Counted from the stretch's first letter, positions 8,549 through 17,304 are shown. The stretch: DNA of 64,000 bases from Candidatus Promineifilum breve (GCF_900066015.1 NZ_LN890655.1:434001-498000); one strand, 5' to 3'. The notes: generated by a model not told the origin, from the letters alone. Numbers and translations are program-made.

Positions 8549-9523
8549 ATGTTAGCAGCCTGGTATGAAAAACAAGGCCCGGCTCACGAGGTATTGACCG
8601 TCGGCGAGATGCCGGAGCCACAGCCACTGGCGGGTGAGGTGCGGATTCGTCTGGCCGCGTCGGGTATCAATGCCGGCGACGTGAAGAAGCGTCAGGACGC
8701 CTATGGCTACGGGATGCCCTATCCGCGTATCATTCCCCACAGCGATGGCGCCGGGTCGGTCGATGCCGTCGGCGCAGGCGTCTCATCGCAATGGGTTGGC
8801 CGGCGCGTGTGGTGTTATGCCGCTCAAACCTATCGCCCATTTGGCACCGCGGCCGAATACACCGTGGTTCCCCTGGAGCGGGTGGCCCTGTTGCCCGATG
8901 GTGTGGCCTTTGAGCAGGGGGCGTGTCTCGGCATTCCCGGCATCACCGCTCATCGGGCGGTGCACGTGGCTGGGCCGGTGCAAGGAAGCACCATTCTGGT
9001 GCAGGGCGGCGCGGGCGCGGTGGGCGCTTGTGCCGTTCAACTCGCCCAACGCGCCGGCGCGCGCGTCATCGCCACTTGCCGCTCGGATGACGATCGGGCC
9101 ATTGCGCTGCGCGCCGGCGCGGATGTGGCTTTATTGACCGGTGAGGGGTTGGCGGCCCGCATCCGGGAATTAGCACCCGACGGGGTTCAGCATATCGTTG
9201 AAGTCGCATTGGGCGCCAATATCGAAACGGATGTGACCGTATTGGCCCAGGGCGGTTCCATCGCCACCTATGCCAGCGACGTATTCCAGCCGGAAATTCC
9301 CTACTGGCCGCTCGTCTTCAGTAATGCCCGGCTTTTTTTCATCGGCAGCGACGATGTACCGCCGACGGCCAAGAAGGAAGCCGCTCTGGCCGTCAACGAG
9401 GCGTTGGCGGCCGGCTGGCCGGGGCTTGATATTGCCGCAACGTTTCCGCTGGAAGCAATCGCCCAGGCGCACGAATATGTCGAACACCCGACGCAACCCG
9501 GCCGGGTGATTGTAACGATTTGA
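8549..9523 (+). CDS. Zinc-free medium-chain dehydrogenase, NADPH:quinone oxidoreductase-like
   Basis: 324-residue cytoplasmic oxidoreductase of the quinone oxidoreductase branch of the MDR superfamily. The start MLAAWYEKQGPAHEVL is typical; I chose the ATG at 8549, which follows an AGGGGG run by 13 bases, over an ATG at 8522 without a ribosome site. The N-terminal GroES-like fold contains AASGINAGDVKKRQ (the QOR motif, no structural-zinc cysteines). The Rossmann fold carries GGAGAVGACAVQLAQ, with R/S residues downstream (ATCRSDDDR) suggesting NADPH. It lies 40 bp after the M23 peptidase gene, but I see no functional link. The substrate is unknown and could be quinones or enals. Confidence 0.88.
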   Translation: MLAAWYEKQGPAHEVLTVGEMPEPQPLAGEVRIRLAASGINAGDVKKRQDAYGYGMPYPRIIPHSDGAGSVDAVGAGVSSQWVGRRVWCYAAQTYRPFGTAAEYTVVPLERVALLPDGVAFEQGACLGIPGITAHRAVHVAGPVQGSTILVQGGAGAVGACAVQLAQRAGARVIATCRSDDDRAIALRAGADVALLTGEGLAARIRELAPDGVQHIVEVALGANIETDVTVLAQGGSIATYASDVFQPEIPYWPLVFSNARLFFIGSDDVPPTAKKEAALAVNEALAAGWPGLDIAATFPLEAIAQAHEYVEHPTQPGRVIVTI

Positions 9524-9567
9524 GGCGCGAGGCGATCCAGCCATCAGTCACTAGACCATTGGCCGCG

Positions 9568-10569
9568 CTACTCCTCCAGCATGGTCCGGTCGCCAAAGTC
9601 GAACAACTCACCGATGGAGCGGTGGTGATAGTTCTGCATGATCGCCCCGGCGAAGACCGGGCCGGTGGAGAGAACCGCCAGCTTGGAATCGGGGCCGGGC
9701 GACTGGGGAACGGTATCGGTGGTGATGATCTCCACGATCTCCGGGATCGCCTCCAGCCGCTCCAGCGCGTCGCGCAGAAAGACGCCGTGGGTGCAGATCA
9801 CAATGATCTCCTCCAACCCATGCTCGCGGAGCAGATGGGTCAGCTCGACAATCGTCCCGCCGGTCGCGATCTCGTCATCGTGGATGAGGGCGCGGCGATA
9901 GCCGCTCACCTGGCGGCCGATTAAGCCGCTGTACTGTACCCGCGTATCGTCCAGCCGCGTCTTGTTGGCCGTAGCCACGCCCAGGCCCATCATCTCGGCA
10001 AAACGGGCCGCCGATTTGGCGCTGCCCACGTCGGGCGAGACGACGACGGTATCTTCGGCGCTGTACTGACGTTGTAGCAGATAGTCAGCGATGAGGCCGC
10101 GCGCCGTCAGCGGGTCGGCGGGCACGCTGAAGAAGCCATGCACCTGGGGCGAGTGGAGGGTCATGGTCATAATGTGGGTGGCCCCGGCGGTGTGGAGCAG
10201 ATCGGCCACCAGCCGCGCGGTGATGGAGATGCGCGGCGCGTCCTTCTTGTCCGACCGGGCGTAGGAAAAGTAGGGGATGACGGCATGGATCTCCTTGGCC
10301 GCCGCGCTCTTGGCGATGTCGAGCATCATCAGCAGTTCCATCAGGTGATCGCTGACGGGCGGGACGAGCGATTGAACGATGTAGACCAATCGGCCGCGCA
10401 CGCTGGCCCCCAACTGCACGAAGAGATTGTCGTTGCTGAAGCGCGAAAAGTGGGTCGGTTCCAGACGGACACCCAGATTTTCGGCAATCGACGACGCCAG
10501 CGCCGGGTTTGACCGCCCGCTGAACAGCCGGACGTTGTCCTGGGAGAATGAAGAGAAATGTTGGCTCAT
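9568..10569 (-). CDS. prs: Ribose-phosphate pyrophosphokinase (PRPP synthase)
   Basis: 333-residue cytoplasmic enzyme making PRPP from ribose 5-phosphate and ATP for nucleotide, His and Trp synthesis. The visible family features are RFSNDNLFVQLGASVRG, the ATP/flexible-loop region YFSYARSDKKDAPRISITA, TMTLHSPQVHGFF, VVSPDVGSAKSAARFAE and the PRPP loop HDDEIATGGTIVE. SDKKDAPRISI in place of the E. coli-type QDRRVRS sequence marks a variant subgroup. The ATG at 10569 follows AAGGG by seven bases; a longer frame from 10623 has no support. A promoter fits directly upstream. trpF in the same window uses a PRPP-derived substrate, but the genes are not linked. Confidence 0.93.
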   Translation of the reverse strand: MSQHFSSFSQDNVRLFSGRSNPALASSIAENLGVRLEPTHFSRFSNDNLFVQLGASVRGRLVYIVQSLVPPVSDHLMELLMMLDIAKSAAAKEIHAVIPYFSYARSDKKDAPRISITARLVADLLHTAGATHIMTMTLHSPQVHGFFSVPADPLTARGLIADYLLQRQYSAEDTVVVSPDVGSAKSAARFAEMMGLGVATANKTRLDDTRVQYSGLIGRQVSGYRRALIHDDEIATGGTIVELTHLLREHGLEEIIVICTHGVFLRDALERLEAIPEIVEIITTDTVPQSPGPDSKLAVLSTGPVFAGAIMQNYHHRSIGELFDFGDRTMLEE

Positions 10570-10636
10570 GGCATTACCCTTGCTACCTTCAAATCCATCA
10601 CCTGTGAGCGGGAATGGCTCCACGCCCTATGGACGG

Positions 10637-10665
10637 ATTATCACCGTGACGCGGCCAACGATCAA
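10637..10665 (-). promoter_or_regulatory. Predicted prs promoter
   Basis: Minus-strand TTGATC (10660-10665), a 17-bp spacer and GATAAT (10637-10642) match a sigma-70 promoter. The leader to the prs ATG at 10569 is about 60 nt. The -35 abuts the aat stop codon. Confidence 0.5.
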
Positions 10666-11250
10666 CTAATCGAAGCGCGTATCCACCATCAGGGCCTGGC
10701 GCAATAATCGACGGTAGCGCCAACCGGGAATCTCGATAGCCCCCAGCCGTTTCAGATGGGGCGTCTGGAATTGCACGTCAAGCAGCGTAAATCCTCGCTC
10801 CCGTAAACGCTGCACCAGATAGTAGAGGGCTACTTTGCTGGCATCGGTGCCGCGGCTAAACATACTCTCCCCGGCGAAAAGCCCGCGCAGGCTGACCCCG
10901 TATAAACCACCCACCAACGCATCATCCAGCCACGCTTCGACGCTATGGGCAAAACCGAGGTCGTGCAGCCAGAGGTAGGCTTCGATGATCTCGGCGTTGA
11001 TCCACGTCAGGAGGCGGTCGGGGGCGGGGGCGGCGCAGGCCAGCATCACCTCGGCAAAGGCCGTATTCATGCGCACGCTATACCGCCCGGCGCTGATCCG
11101 CCGTTGCAATGAGCGCGAGACGTGGAGGCGGTCGAGCGGCAGGATGGCCCGCGGATCGGGCGAGTACCAGCCGATCTGGTCATCGTCATGGGCCATGGGA
11201 AACAGGCCCTGAGCATAGGCCGACAACAGCAATTCAGGGGTCAGGTTCAT
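10666..11250 (-). CDS. aat: Leucyl/phenylalanyl-tRNA-protein transferase
   Basis: 194-residue cytoplasmic enzyme of the N-degron pathway. It moves Leu or Phe from tRNA to proteins with N-terminal Arg or Lys, marking them for ClpAP. The whole length is diagnostic: LLLSAYAQGLFPMA, IGWYSPDPRAILPLD, HDLGFAHSVEAW, VGGLYGVSLRGLFAGESMFS, SRGTDASKVALYYL and LLDVQFQTPHLKRLGA. Slightly shorter than the E. coli protein (234 aa) at both ends. No ribosome site precedes the ATG, but TATAAT lies eight bases upstream, suggesting a leaderless message. Divergent from the aminotransferase gene, whose own TATAAT overlaps on the other strand. Confidence 0.95.
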   Translation of the reverse strand: MNLTPELLLSAYAQGLFPMAHDDDQIGWYSPDPRAILPLDRLHVSRSLQRRISAGRYSVRMNTAFAEVMLACAAPAPDRLLTWINAEIIEAYLWLHDLGFAHSVEAWLDDALVGGLYGVSLRGLFAGESMFSRGTDASKVALYYLVQRLRERGFTLLDVQFQTPHLKRLGAIEIPGWRYRRLLRQALMVDTRFD

Positions 11251-11258
11251 GTGAGTGC

Positions 11259-11266
11259 ATTATAAT
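11259..11266. promoter_or_regulatory. Shared divergent -10 element (ATTATAAT)
   Basis: The palindrome ATTATAAT gives TATAAT on both strands: 11259-11264 for aat (8 nt before its ATG, leaderless) and 11261-11266 for the aminotransferase gene (start 11302, with its own GGGAG site). No convincing -35 is visible for either direction. The two promoters would exclude each other. Confidence 0.45.
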
Positions 11267-11301
11267 AGCGGCAAATCATCTGATCCCCGACGGGAGCCAC
11301 T

Positions 11302-12462
11302 ATGTACGATATCGAATACCTCCGCCGCGTAGAATTTCCCCAGGCGGCGGAACAGATCTATTTCAATCACGCCGCCATCGCCCCCCTGCCGCAGCGCAGC
11401 AAACGGGCCATCCAGGCCGCCGTTGACGCATTGAGCCGCGACCCCAGCGGCTACTTCGCCAACCAGGTCATGCCCGCGTTCGAGGAAATCGGCCGGAAAA
11501 TAGCCCGCCATATCAACGCCGCTTCGCCGGCCGAGATCGTGACCACTACCTCCACCAGCGCCGCGCTCAACGCTGTCGCCCAGGCCATCGTCTGGCAGCC
11601 GGGCGATAACATCCTCTTCTGCGACGTGGAGTTTCCGGCCAATGCCTACCCGTGGATGAGTCTGGCCCGCGACGGCGTGGCGACGCGCTGCGTGCCGGCC
11701 GACGGCGGTGGCCTGACGCTGGATCGTCTGACCGATTTCTGCGACGAGCACACCCGCGCCGTGACGGTCAGCGCCGTGCAATTCCTGACCGGCCACCGCG
11801 CCGACCTGACGGCCATCGGCCAATTCTGCCGGGCCAACGAGATCCTGTTCATCGTCGATGCCATCCAGGCTATCGGCCACATGCGCTTCGACGTGCAGGC
11901 CATGCACATCGACGTGCTGGCGACCGGCGGCCAGAAGTCGTTGCTGGCCTTGCCCGGCACCGGCTTTCTCTACGTGCGGGAAGTCGTGGCCGAGGCCATG
12001 CGGCCGCGCCTGATCCATTCCAATGCCACGGTCGATTATATCCACTGGCTGGCCTATGACCTGACGCCGGCCACGGCCACGGCCCGCCTGAACGTCGGCA
12101 CGCCCAACGTGCCCGGCATCATGGGTATCGGGGCCAGCCTCGACCTCATGGCCGAACTGGGCATCGACCAGATTGACGCCCATACGACCGGCCTCACCCG
12201 CTATGGCGGCGCGGCACTGGCGCGGGCGGGCTACGAGGTGCTTACGCCGCTCGATGTCGCCGGGCCTATCCTCACCTTTCGCTCGCCATTCGATAGCCCA
12301 ACGACCGACCGGCTGATCCTGTTTCTCAATGAGCGGCGCATCGTCGCCGGCAAGCACCTCGACGCCGAGGGCGCGCCTTACGTGCGCTTCTCGTTCCATG
12401 CCTACAACACGCTGGAGGAGATCGACCGTTGCCTGGCGGCGATGGGCTTATTCGTCAATTGA
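11302..12462 (+). CDS. Class V aminotransferase, cysteine desulfurase-like
   Basis: 386-residue PLP enzyme of the SufS/NifS fold family. It starts MYDIEYLRRVEFP with YFNHAAIAPLP, the usual N-terminal substrate-loop motif. It shows TTTSTSAALNAVAQ, VSAVQFLTGHRADL, FIVDAIQAIGHM and the PLP-lysine in ATGGQKSLLALPGTGFLYV. The C-terminal RIVAGKHLDAEGAPYVRFSF fits isopenicillin-N-epimerase or selenocysteine-lyase-like members. I do not see the flexible loop cysteine of true desulfurases, so a desulfurase role is unsupported. A GGGAG site precedes the ATG. Its last codon overlaps the 3' end of the convergent HMG-CoA lyase gene by eight bases. Function beyond fold type V aminotransferase is unknown. 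Confidence 0.85.
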   Translation: MYDIEYLRRVEFPQAAEQIYFNHAAIAPLPQRSKRAIQAAVDALSRDPSGYFANQVMPAFEEIGRKIARHINAASPAEIVTTTSTSAALNAVAQAIVWQPGDNILFCDVEFPANAYPWMSLARDGVATRCVPADGGGLTLDRLTDFCDEHTRAVTVSAVQFLTGHRADLTAIGQFCRANEILFIVDAIQAIGHMRFDVQAMHIDVLATGGQKSLLALPGTGFLYVREVVAEAMRPRLIHSNATVDYIHWLAYDLTPATATARLNVGTPNVPGIMGIGASLDLMAELGIDQIDAHTTGLTRYGGAALARAGYEVLTPLDVAGPILTFRSPFDSPTTDRLILFLNERRIVAGKHLDAEGAPYVRFSFHAYNTLEEIDRCLAAMGLFVN

Positions 12463-13387
12463 ATTCCACCCGCGGCTCCTGGTCCTGGTTGCTTTCCCAC
12501 CATTGGCGAATGCGGCCGCCGATGGGCCGGCCGATGGCCCGTTCCAGTTCGAAGACTACTTCCATCAGGCGGGCAAAGTCGACGCCCGTACCCAACCCGA
12601 CTTTGTGGGCCAAAAAGGCCAGGTCTTCGGTCGCCAGATTGCCGGCCGCGCCGGGGGCGAAGGGACAGCCGCCCAGCCCGCCGACGCTGGAGTCGAAGGT
12701 GCGGATGCCGGCCTGCATGGCCGCGGTGGCGTTGGCCAGACCCAGGGCCTGCGTGTCGTGGAGATGCACGGCCAGCCGCTCGATGTCGATGCGCCGGGCG
12801 ATGCTGTCGATGAGGCGGCCGACCGACAGCGGATCGGCATAGCCCACGGTGTCGGCGATAGCGATCTCGTCCACGCCCCAATCGGCGATCTCCTGCACCA
12901 CGGCCAGCGTCTTCTGGGGCGGAATAACCCCCTCGAAGGGGCAGATCCAGGCCGTCATCACGTAGAATCGGGTGCGCGCGCCGTCCTGCCGCGCCCGTTC
13001 TACCAGGGCGCGGGCCGTGTCCAGCGCCTCGCGCGGCGTGTTGCGCGTGTTGCGGCGGCTGAAGGTTTCGCTGACGGCCGCGCCGAAGGCCAATGAGCGG
13101 CAGCCCCCGGCCCAGGCGCGATCATAGCCGCGCTCGTTGAAGACCAGGCCGATCAATTCCACGCCGTCGGCGGCGTGGCGGGTCTCGGTCACCGCCATTA
13201 CTTCGTCGGCGTCGGCCAATTGGGGAATGGCCTGGGGGTGGACGAAGCTGGTGACCTCGATGTGACGCAGACCGGCCGCGACCAGCCCGTCGATGAGGCG
13301 CAACTTCTGTTCGGCCGACAGGCGGGCGGCTTCGTTCTGCAAGCCGTCGCGCGGGCCGACCTCATAGATCTTCAGGAGATCGTTCAT
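12455..13387 (-). CDS. mvaB: Hydroxymethylglutaryl-CoA lyase
   Basis: 310-residue TIM-barrel enzyme cleaving HMG-CoA to acetyl-CoA and acetoacetate, last step of leucine degradation. Evidence: EVGPRDGLQNEA at the N-terminus (metal Asp and catalytic Arg), IEVTSFVHPQAIPQLAD, metal-binding HLHDTQALGLAN, and the family signature SSVGGLGGCPFAPGAAGN with the catalytic Cys. Length is typical. Its ATG overlaps the TGA of the S9 peptidase gene (ATGA), so the two are translationally coupled in the acs operon. A methylcrotonyl-CoA-type carboxylase beta subunit is encoded at 39.7 kb and could feed this enzyme through a hydratase not seen here. Confidence 0.94.
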   Translation of the reverse strand: MNDLLKIYEVGPRDGLQNEAARLSAEQKLRLIDGLVAAGLRHIEVTSFVHPQAIPQLADADEVMAVTETRHAADGVELIGLVFNERGYDRAWAGGCRSLAFGAAVSETFSRRNTRNTPREALDTARALVERARQDGARTRFYVMTAWICPFEGVIPPQKTLAVVQEIADWGVDEIAIADTVGYADPLSVGRLIDSIARRIDIERLAVHLHDTQALGLANATAAMQAGIRTFDSSVGGLGGCPFAPGAAGNLATEDLAFLAHKVGLGTGVDFARLMEVVFELERAIGRPIGGRIRQWWESNQDQEPRVEFN

Positions 13388-15303
13388 GCAGCGGACGGGC
13401 GTAAATATTTGCTGAAGAAATCGGTGATCGCGCCGTAACAGACCACCCGATTCTCATACTTCAGCACGTCGTGGCCTTCGTCGGGAAACATCAGGTATTC
13501 GACCTCCTTGCCCCGCTGGCGCAGATGCTCCACCACATCGCGCGATTCCTGCTCGATGACGCGCGGGTCGTTATTGCCCTGGATGACCAGCAGGGGACAG
13601 GTGATGTCGTCGATATAGTGGCGCGGCGAGCGTTCGATCAGGAACTCCCTATCCTTGTCGGGGTCGCCCACGGCGATGGCAAAATACGGCTTCCACGTGG
13701 GCGGCACGCGGTCGATGAACGTCAGCAGGTCATACGGCCCGAACAAATCCACCGCCGCCGACCACAATTCGGGGTGGCGCGTCGCCAGGGTCAGGGTCAT
13801 GTAACCGCCATAGGAGCGGCCGACCACCCCCGCCCGACCGGCATCGATACGCGGATCAGCGGCCAGCAGCGTCATGGCGTGGACGTGATCCAGCCGGTCT
13901 TGCCCGCCCCAATCGCGGTCGACGTGCTTCATATAGCTCAGGCCGTAGCCCGTGCTGCCGCGCGCGTTGGGCACGAAAACGGCGAACCCGTTCAGCGTCA
14001 GGAACTGGATGAGCGGCATGGAGAACCAGGCGAAATCGGGCCGTTCCTGCCCCTGCGGGCCGCCGTGGATGTAGTAGACCAACGGCCGGGGGCCTTGATA
14101 GCCGAGTTCGGGCGACGGCAGGTAGAGTCGGGCCGAGACGCGCAAGCCATCATGCGAGGTGAAGGACGCATCTTCGCCGGCCGACAGCAGACCATCGGGC
14201 AGCCCCAGCACGCGCTCGCGGGTATGGCGGCGCACGGTGGCGCGATCGTGCCCCTCGACGGTGTAGAGTTGCGTCGGCGAGGTGGCCGTGCAGAAGGACA
14301 GCGTGAAGCGGTCGCCCGCCTGGTCGTAGTGGAAGCTGTCCATGACCCCACCGGCCAACGGCGCCCGGCCGCAGATGACGTGGTTTAGGCGCATCTCCAG
14401 CGCGTCTTCGTCGAACGTGCCCTCATAGAGCCAGGTGCAGCCGTCGATGTTGTATTGCAGCGCGTAGCGGTTATCGCGCAGGCGCTCAAGCTGTTCCATC
14501 TCGCCCGCGCCGCTATGGACGACACCGCGCACCTCGACGCGGGCCACCGTCTCCGGCGCGGCCAGATCGAGGTAGCCCAGGCCATACGTATCCTCAAACA
14601 GGCTGGTCAGGAAGAGCAGCCCGCGCTCCGAAGCGGTGAAATCGGCCGCGCCGAAGCTGGTCAATGGTTCTTCTTCGCCCGGCGCGCGCTCGGCCAGCGG
14701 GCGGCCATAGAGCAGTCGGGCTTGTCCGGTCGCCTCTTCCCACAGGTAGAGGACGTGATCGCCGGGCGTATACCCCTCGATGATCGGCGCGCGGCGATGA
14801 TCGGCGCTGTAACCCGAGGCCACACCCCCGTACAGTCCGCGATAGAGTTCGGTCAATTCGCCCGTCCGCAGATTGCCGCGAAAAGTGACGTTGACCGGCT
14901 CATCCCTGGATTCGGCGAAGAAGTAGGCCATGTCCATCTCTTCGTCATGGCCCACCAGGTGGCAACGGTAAGCGGCCAATGCCTCGCCGAAGGCCGGTTC
15001 GGGGTAACCACCTTCTAGGGGGATGATCATCGGCTGGTAATTCTCATCGCCGTTGTCATCGAGCATGAGCAGGATTTGCCCCAGTCGCGAGTAGACCTGA
15101 TAGAGTGGCCCATCCAGCAGAATCGGGTTTTGCAGCGCGATATGGGGCGGCAACAGCGGCTCGGGCACGCTGCCGCCGTCGTCCATGACGTAGAGGCTCA
15201 GCGCGCCGCTCATATTGCTGACAAAATAGAGCCGGTCGCCGGCCGACTGCGCCGCCAGGAACAAGCGCGCCGATAGGAGAGATTCGATTCGGGGTTGCTT
15301 CAT
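13384..15303 (-). CDS. S9-family (prolyl oligopeptidase / acylaminoacyl) peptidase
   Basis: 639-residue serine peptidase with an N-terminal seven-bladed propeller-like region (about 1-370, repeated LY-V-DDGG and L-GPL-type strands) and a C-terminal alpha/beta hydrolase. The nucleophile elbow is VVGRSYGGYMTL, the acid is in IQGNNDPRVIEQES, and the His in FPDEGHDVLKYEN. YYIHGGPQGQERPDF carries the oxyanion loop. There is no signal peptide, so it is probably cytoplasmic. I chose the ATG at 15303 because GAGGTGAGG lies immediately before it; a longer frame only runs through the end of acs. The gene starts two bases after the acs stop codon and overlaps mvaB, so it is an operon member, although a peptidase between Acs and HMG-CoA lyase is unexpected. 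Confidence 0.92.
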   Translation of the reverse strand: MKQPRIESLLSARLFLAAQSAGDRLYFVSNMSGALSLYVMDDGGSVPEPLLPPHIALQNPILLDGPLYQVYSRLGQILLMLDDNGDENYQPMIIPLEGGYPEPAFGEALAAYRCHLVGHDEEMDMAYFFAESRDEPVNVTFRGNLRTGELTELYRGLYGGVASGYSADHRRAPIIEGYTPGDHVLYLWEEATGQARLLYGRPLAERAPGEEEPLTSFGAADFTASERGLLFLTSLFEDTYGLGYLDLAAPETVARVEVRGVVHSGAGEMEQLERLRDNRYALQYNIDGCTWLYEGTFDEDALEMRLNHVICGRAPLAGGVMDSFHYDQAGDRFTLSFCTATSPTQLYTVEGHDRATVRRHTRERVLGLPDGLLSAGEDASFTSHDGLRVSARLYLPSPELGYQGPRPLVYYIHGGPQGQERPDFAWFSMPLIQFLTLNGFAVFVPNARGSTGYGLSYMKHVDRDWGGQDRLDHVHAMTLLAADPRIDAGRAGVVGRSYGGYMTLTLATRHPELWSAAVDLFGPYDLLTFIDRVPPTWKPYFAIAVGDPDKDREFLIERSPRHYIDDITCPLLVIQGNNDPRVIEQESRDVVEHLRQRGKEVEYLMFPDEGHDVLKYENRVVCYGAITDFFSKYLRPSAA

Positions 15304-15305
15304 CC

Positions 15306-17210
15306 TCACCTCTCCAGCGTCGAGGTGTCGCCCTCGTCCTGGCCCAGCGCCCGCGCCTTCAGCACGCGGCGCATGATCTTGCCTGAGCGCGTCTTGGGCA
15401 GCGCCTCGACGATCTCCACCGACGACGGCTTGGCAATCGGCCCCATCTCGTGGGCCACGTGGTCGATGAGCGCCCGGCTGAGCTGTTCCGATGGTTCGTA
15501 CCCCTGACGCAGGATGCAATACGCTTTAATGACGTGGCCGCGCAACTGGTCGGGCACGCCGATGACCGCCGCCTCGGCCACGGCCGGGTGGCTGACCAGG
15601 GCGCTCTCGATCTCGGCCGTGCCCAGCCGGTAGCCGGAGACCTTGATCACGTCGTCGATGCGGCCGATGATCCAAATGTAGCCGTCCTCATCCTTGCGGG
15701 CGCTGTCGCCGGGCAGATACCAGCCCTGCTCGCCGTAGCGGCTCCAGTATTGCTGCACGTAGCGGTCGGCGTCGCCGAAGATGGTGCGCAGCATGGCCGG
15801 CCACGGGTTCTGGATGACGAGGTAGCCCTCTTCGTTGGCCGCCACCGGCTCACCTTCCTCGTTCACCACGTCGACCTTGACCCCCGGAAACGGCCGCGTG
15901 CCGGAACCGGGCTTCAGCGGCGAGACGGGCAGGGGGGTAATCATGAACATGCCCGTCTCCGTCTGCCACCAGGTATCCATGATCGGGCAGCGTTCCTTGC
16001 CGATGACGCGGTGATACCAGCGCCACGCCTCGGGGTTGATCGGCTCGCCGACGGTGCCCAGCAGCCGCAGTGTTGACAGGTCGTGGAGGTTGGGCCAGCT
16101 TTCGCCAAAGCGCATCAGGCCGCGGATGGCCGTGGGGGCGGTGTAGAAGATGGTGACGCCGTACTTCTCGATCATCGCCCACCAGCGGTCGGGGTTGGGG
16201 TGGGTCGGCGCGCCCTCATACATGAAGCTCGTCGCCCCCAGCACCAGCGGGGCGTAGACGATGTAGCTATGGCCGGTGATCCAGCCGGGATCGGCCGCGC
16301 ACCAGTAGATGTCGTGGGGTTTGATGTCGAACACCCATTTGAGCGTGGTGGCCGTGCCGACCATGTAGCCGCCGTGGGTGTGGAGGATGGCTTTCGGCCG
16401 CCCGGTCGTGCCCGAGGTGTAGAGGATGAACAGTGGGTCTTCGGCGCTCACGTGCTCGGTCGGCGTCTTGGGGTCGGCCACCGGCAGGGCCATCAGGTCG
16501 TGGTACCAGTGGTCGCGGTCGGCCTTCATCTCCACCGGCCGGCCCACGCGCTGGACGACGATGACGCTCTGCACCGGATTGGCTTTCTCCAGGGCTTCGT
16601 TGACGATCTTCTTTAACTCGACCACTTCGCCGCGCAGCCAGGCGCCATCGCAAGTCACCAGCACTTTGGATTTACTGTCGAGGATGCGGTCATAGAGGGC
16701 TTCGGTGGAGAAGCCGCCATAGACCACGGAATGGATGGCCCCGATCTTGGCGCAGGCCAGCATGGCAATCGCCAGCTCCGGGATGCGGCCCATGTAGATC
16801 GTCACCCGGTCGCCGCGCTCGATGCCCTGCGAATGGAGCACCCCGGCGAACTTGGAGACCTCGTAGCTGAGTTGCTGGTAGGTATAGGTGCGCGAATCGC
16901 CCGGCTCGCCCTCGAAGATGAGCGCCGCCTTGTTGCGATTGGCCGTGCGCAGATGGCGATCCAGCGCATTGTGGACGATATTGACTTGCGCGCCGTCAAA
17001 CCACTTATAGAAAGGCGCGTTGTTGTCGTCCAGAACGGTCGTCCAAGGCCGATACCATTCAAAGTTCTCGGCCGCGATGCGGCCCCAAAAGCCCGCCAGG
17101 TCCTTTTCGGCTTCGGCGTAGACTTTCTCGTAGTCCTGGATGTGCGCATGGGCGATGACCTCCGGAGCGGGGTAGTACACCTCTCCGGTCATGCTCTTCT
17201 CGGTCGACAT
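15306..17210 (-). CDS. acs: Acetyl-CoA synthetase (AMP-forming)
   Basis: 634-residue enzyme activating acetate through acetyl-AMP. Motifs: YTSGTTGRPKAILHTHGGY (P-loop-like A3), DTWWQTETGMFMITPLP (A5), GYIWIIGRIDDVIKVSGYR (A8), and KTRSGKIMRR, whose second Lys is the site acetylated to switch Acs off in other bacteria. GGAGGC precedes the ATG at 17210. It is the first gene of acs - S9 peptidase - mvaB. Length is close to the usual 650. No acetyltransferase or deacetylase gene is nearby. The upstream region holds overlapping divergent promoters and a direct repeat. Confidence 0.96.
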   Translation of the reverse strand: MSTEKSMTGEVYYPAPEVIAHAHIQDYEKVYAEAEKDLAGFWGRIAAENFEWYRPWTTVLDDNNAPFYKWFDGAQVNIVHNALDRHLRTANRNKAALIFEGEPGDSRTYTYQQLSYEVSKFAGVLHSQGIERGDRVTIYMGRIPELAIAMLACAKIGAIHSVVYGGFSTEALYDRILDSKSKVLVTCDGAWLRGEVVELKKIVNEALEKANPVQSVIVVQRVGRPVEMKADRDHWYHDLMALPVADPKTPTEHVSAEDPLFILYTSGTTGRPKAILHTHGGYMVGTATTLKWVFDIKPHDIYWCAADPGWITGHSYIVYAPLVLGATSFMYEGAPTHPNPDRWWAMIEKYGVTIFYTAPTAIRGLMRFGESWPNLHDLSTLRLLGTVGEPINPEAWRWYHRVIGKERCPIMDTWWQTETGMFMITPLPVSPLKPGSGTRPFPGVKVDVVNEEGEPVAANEEGYLVIQNPWPAMLRTIFGDADRYVQQYWSRYGEQGWYLPGDSARKDEDGYIWIIGRIDDVIKVSGYRLGTAEIESALVSHPAVAEAAVIGVPDQLRGHVIKAYCILRQGYEPSEQLSRALIDHVAHEMGPIAKPSSVEIVEALPKTRSGKIMRRVLKARALGQDEGDTSTLER

Positions 17211-17219
17211 GATGCCTCC

Positions 17220-17274
17220 GTTACTCGGTAGATTGGGATGCTTGCTGCAAATGTTAAGCGTTACTCGGCAGCTT
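17220..17274. repeat. Direct repeat GTTACTCGGyAGmTT, copies 40 bp apart
   Basis: Copies lie at 17220-17234 and 17260-17274, 13 of 15 bases identical and exactly 40 bp apart (near four helical turns). They sit in the acs leader and under the -35 region of the divergent GH4 gene, as expected for two operator copies bound on the same DNA face. Confidence 0.55.
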
Positions 17275-17304
17275 AAGTATAATTGGCACATTCGATTTCG
17301 TAAA
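17254..17304. promoter_or_regulatory. Overlapping divergent promoters for acs (minus) and the GH4 gene (plus)
   Basis: Minus strand: TTTACG (17299-17304), 17 bp, TATACT (17276-17281), driving acs. Plus strand: TTAAGC (17254-17259), 18 bp, TATAAT (17278-17283), driving the GH4 gene. The two -10 elements share bases, so only one polymerase can occupy the site. Confidence 0.55.

Noticed and set aside
11260-12399. Long open frame (379 codons) antisense to the aminotransferase gene
   Set aside because: It is the mirror of a clearly conserved enzyme; its product is low-complexity (Gly/Arg/His/Asp-rich), typical of antisense frames in GC-rich DNA.
11302-12462. Annotation of the class V aminotransferase as a cysteine desulfurase (sufS/iscS)
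   Set aside because: No active-site cysteine loop and no Fe-S assembly genes nearby; only the fold family is supported.
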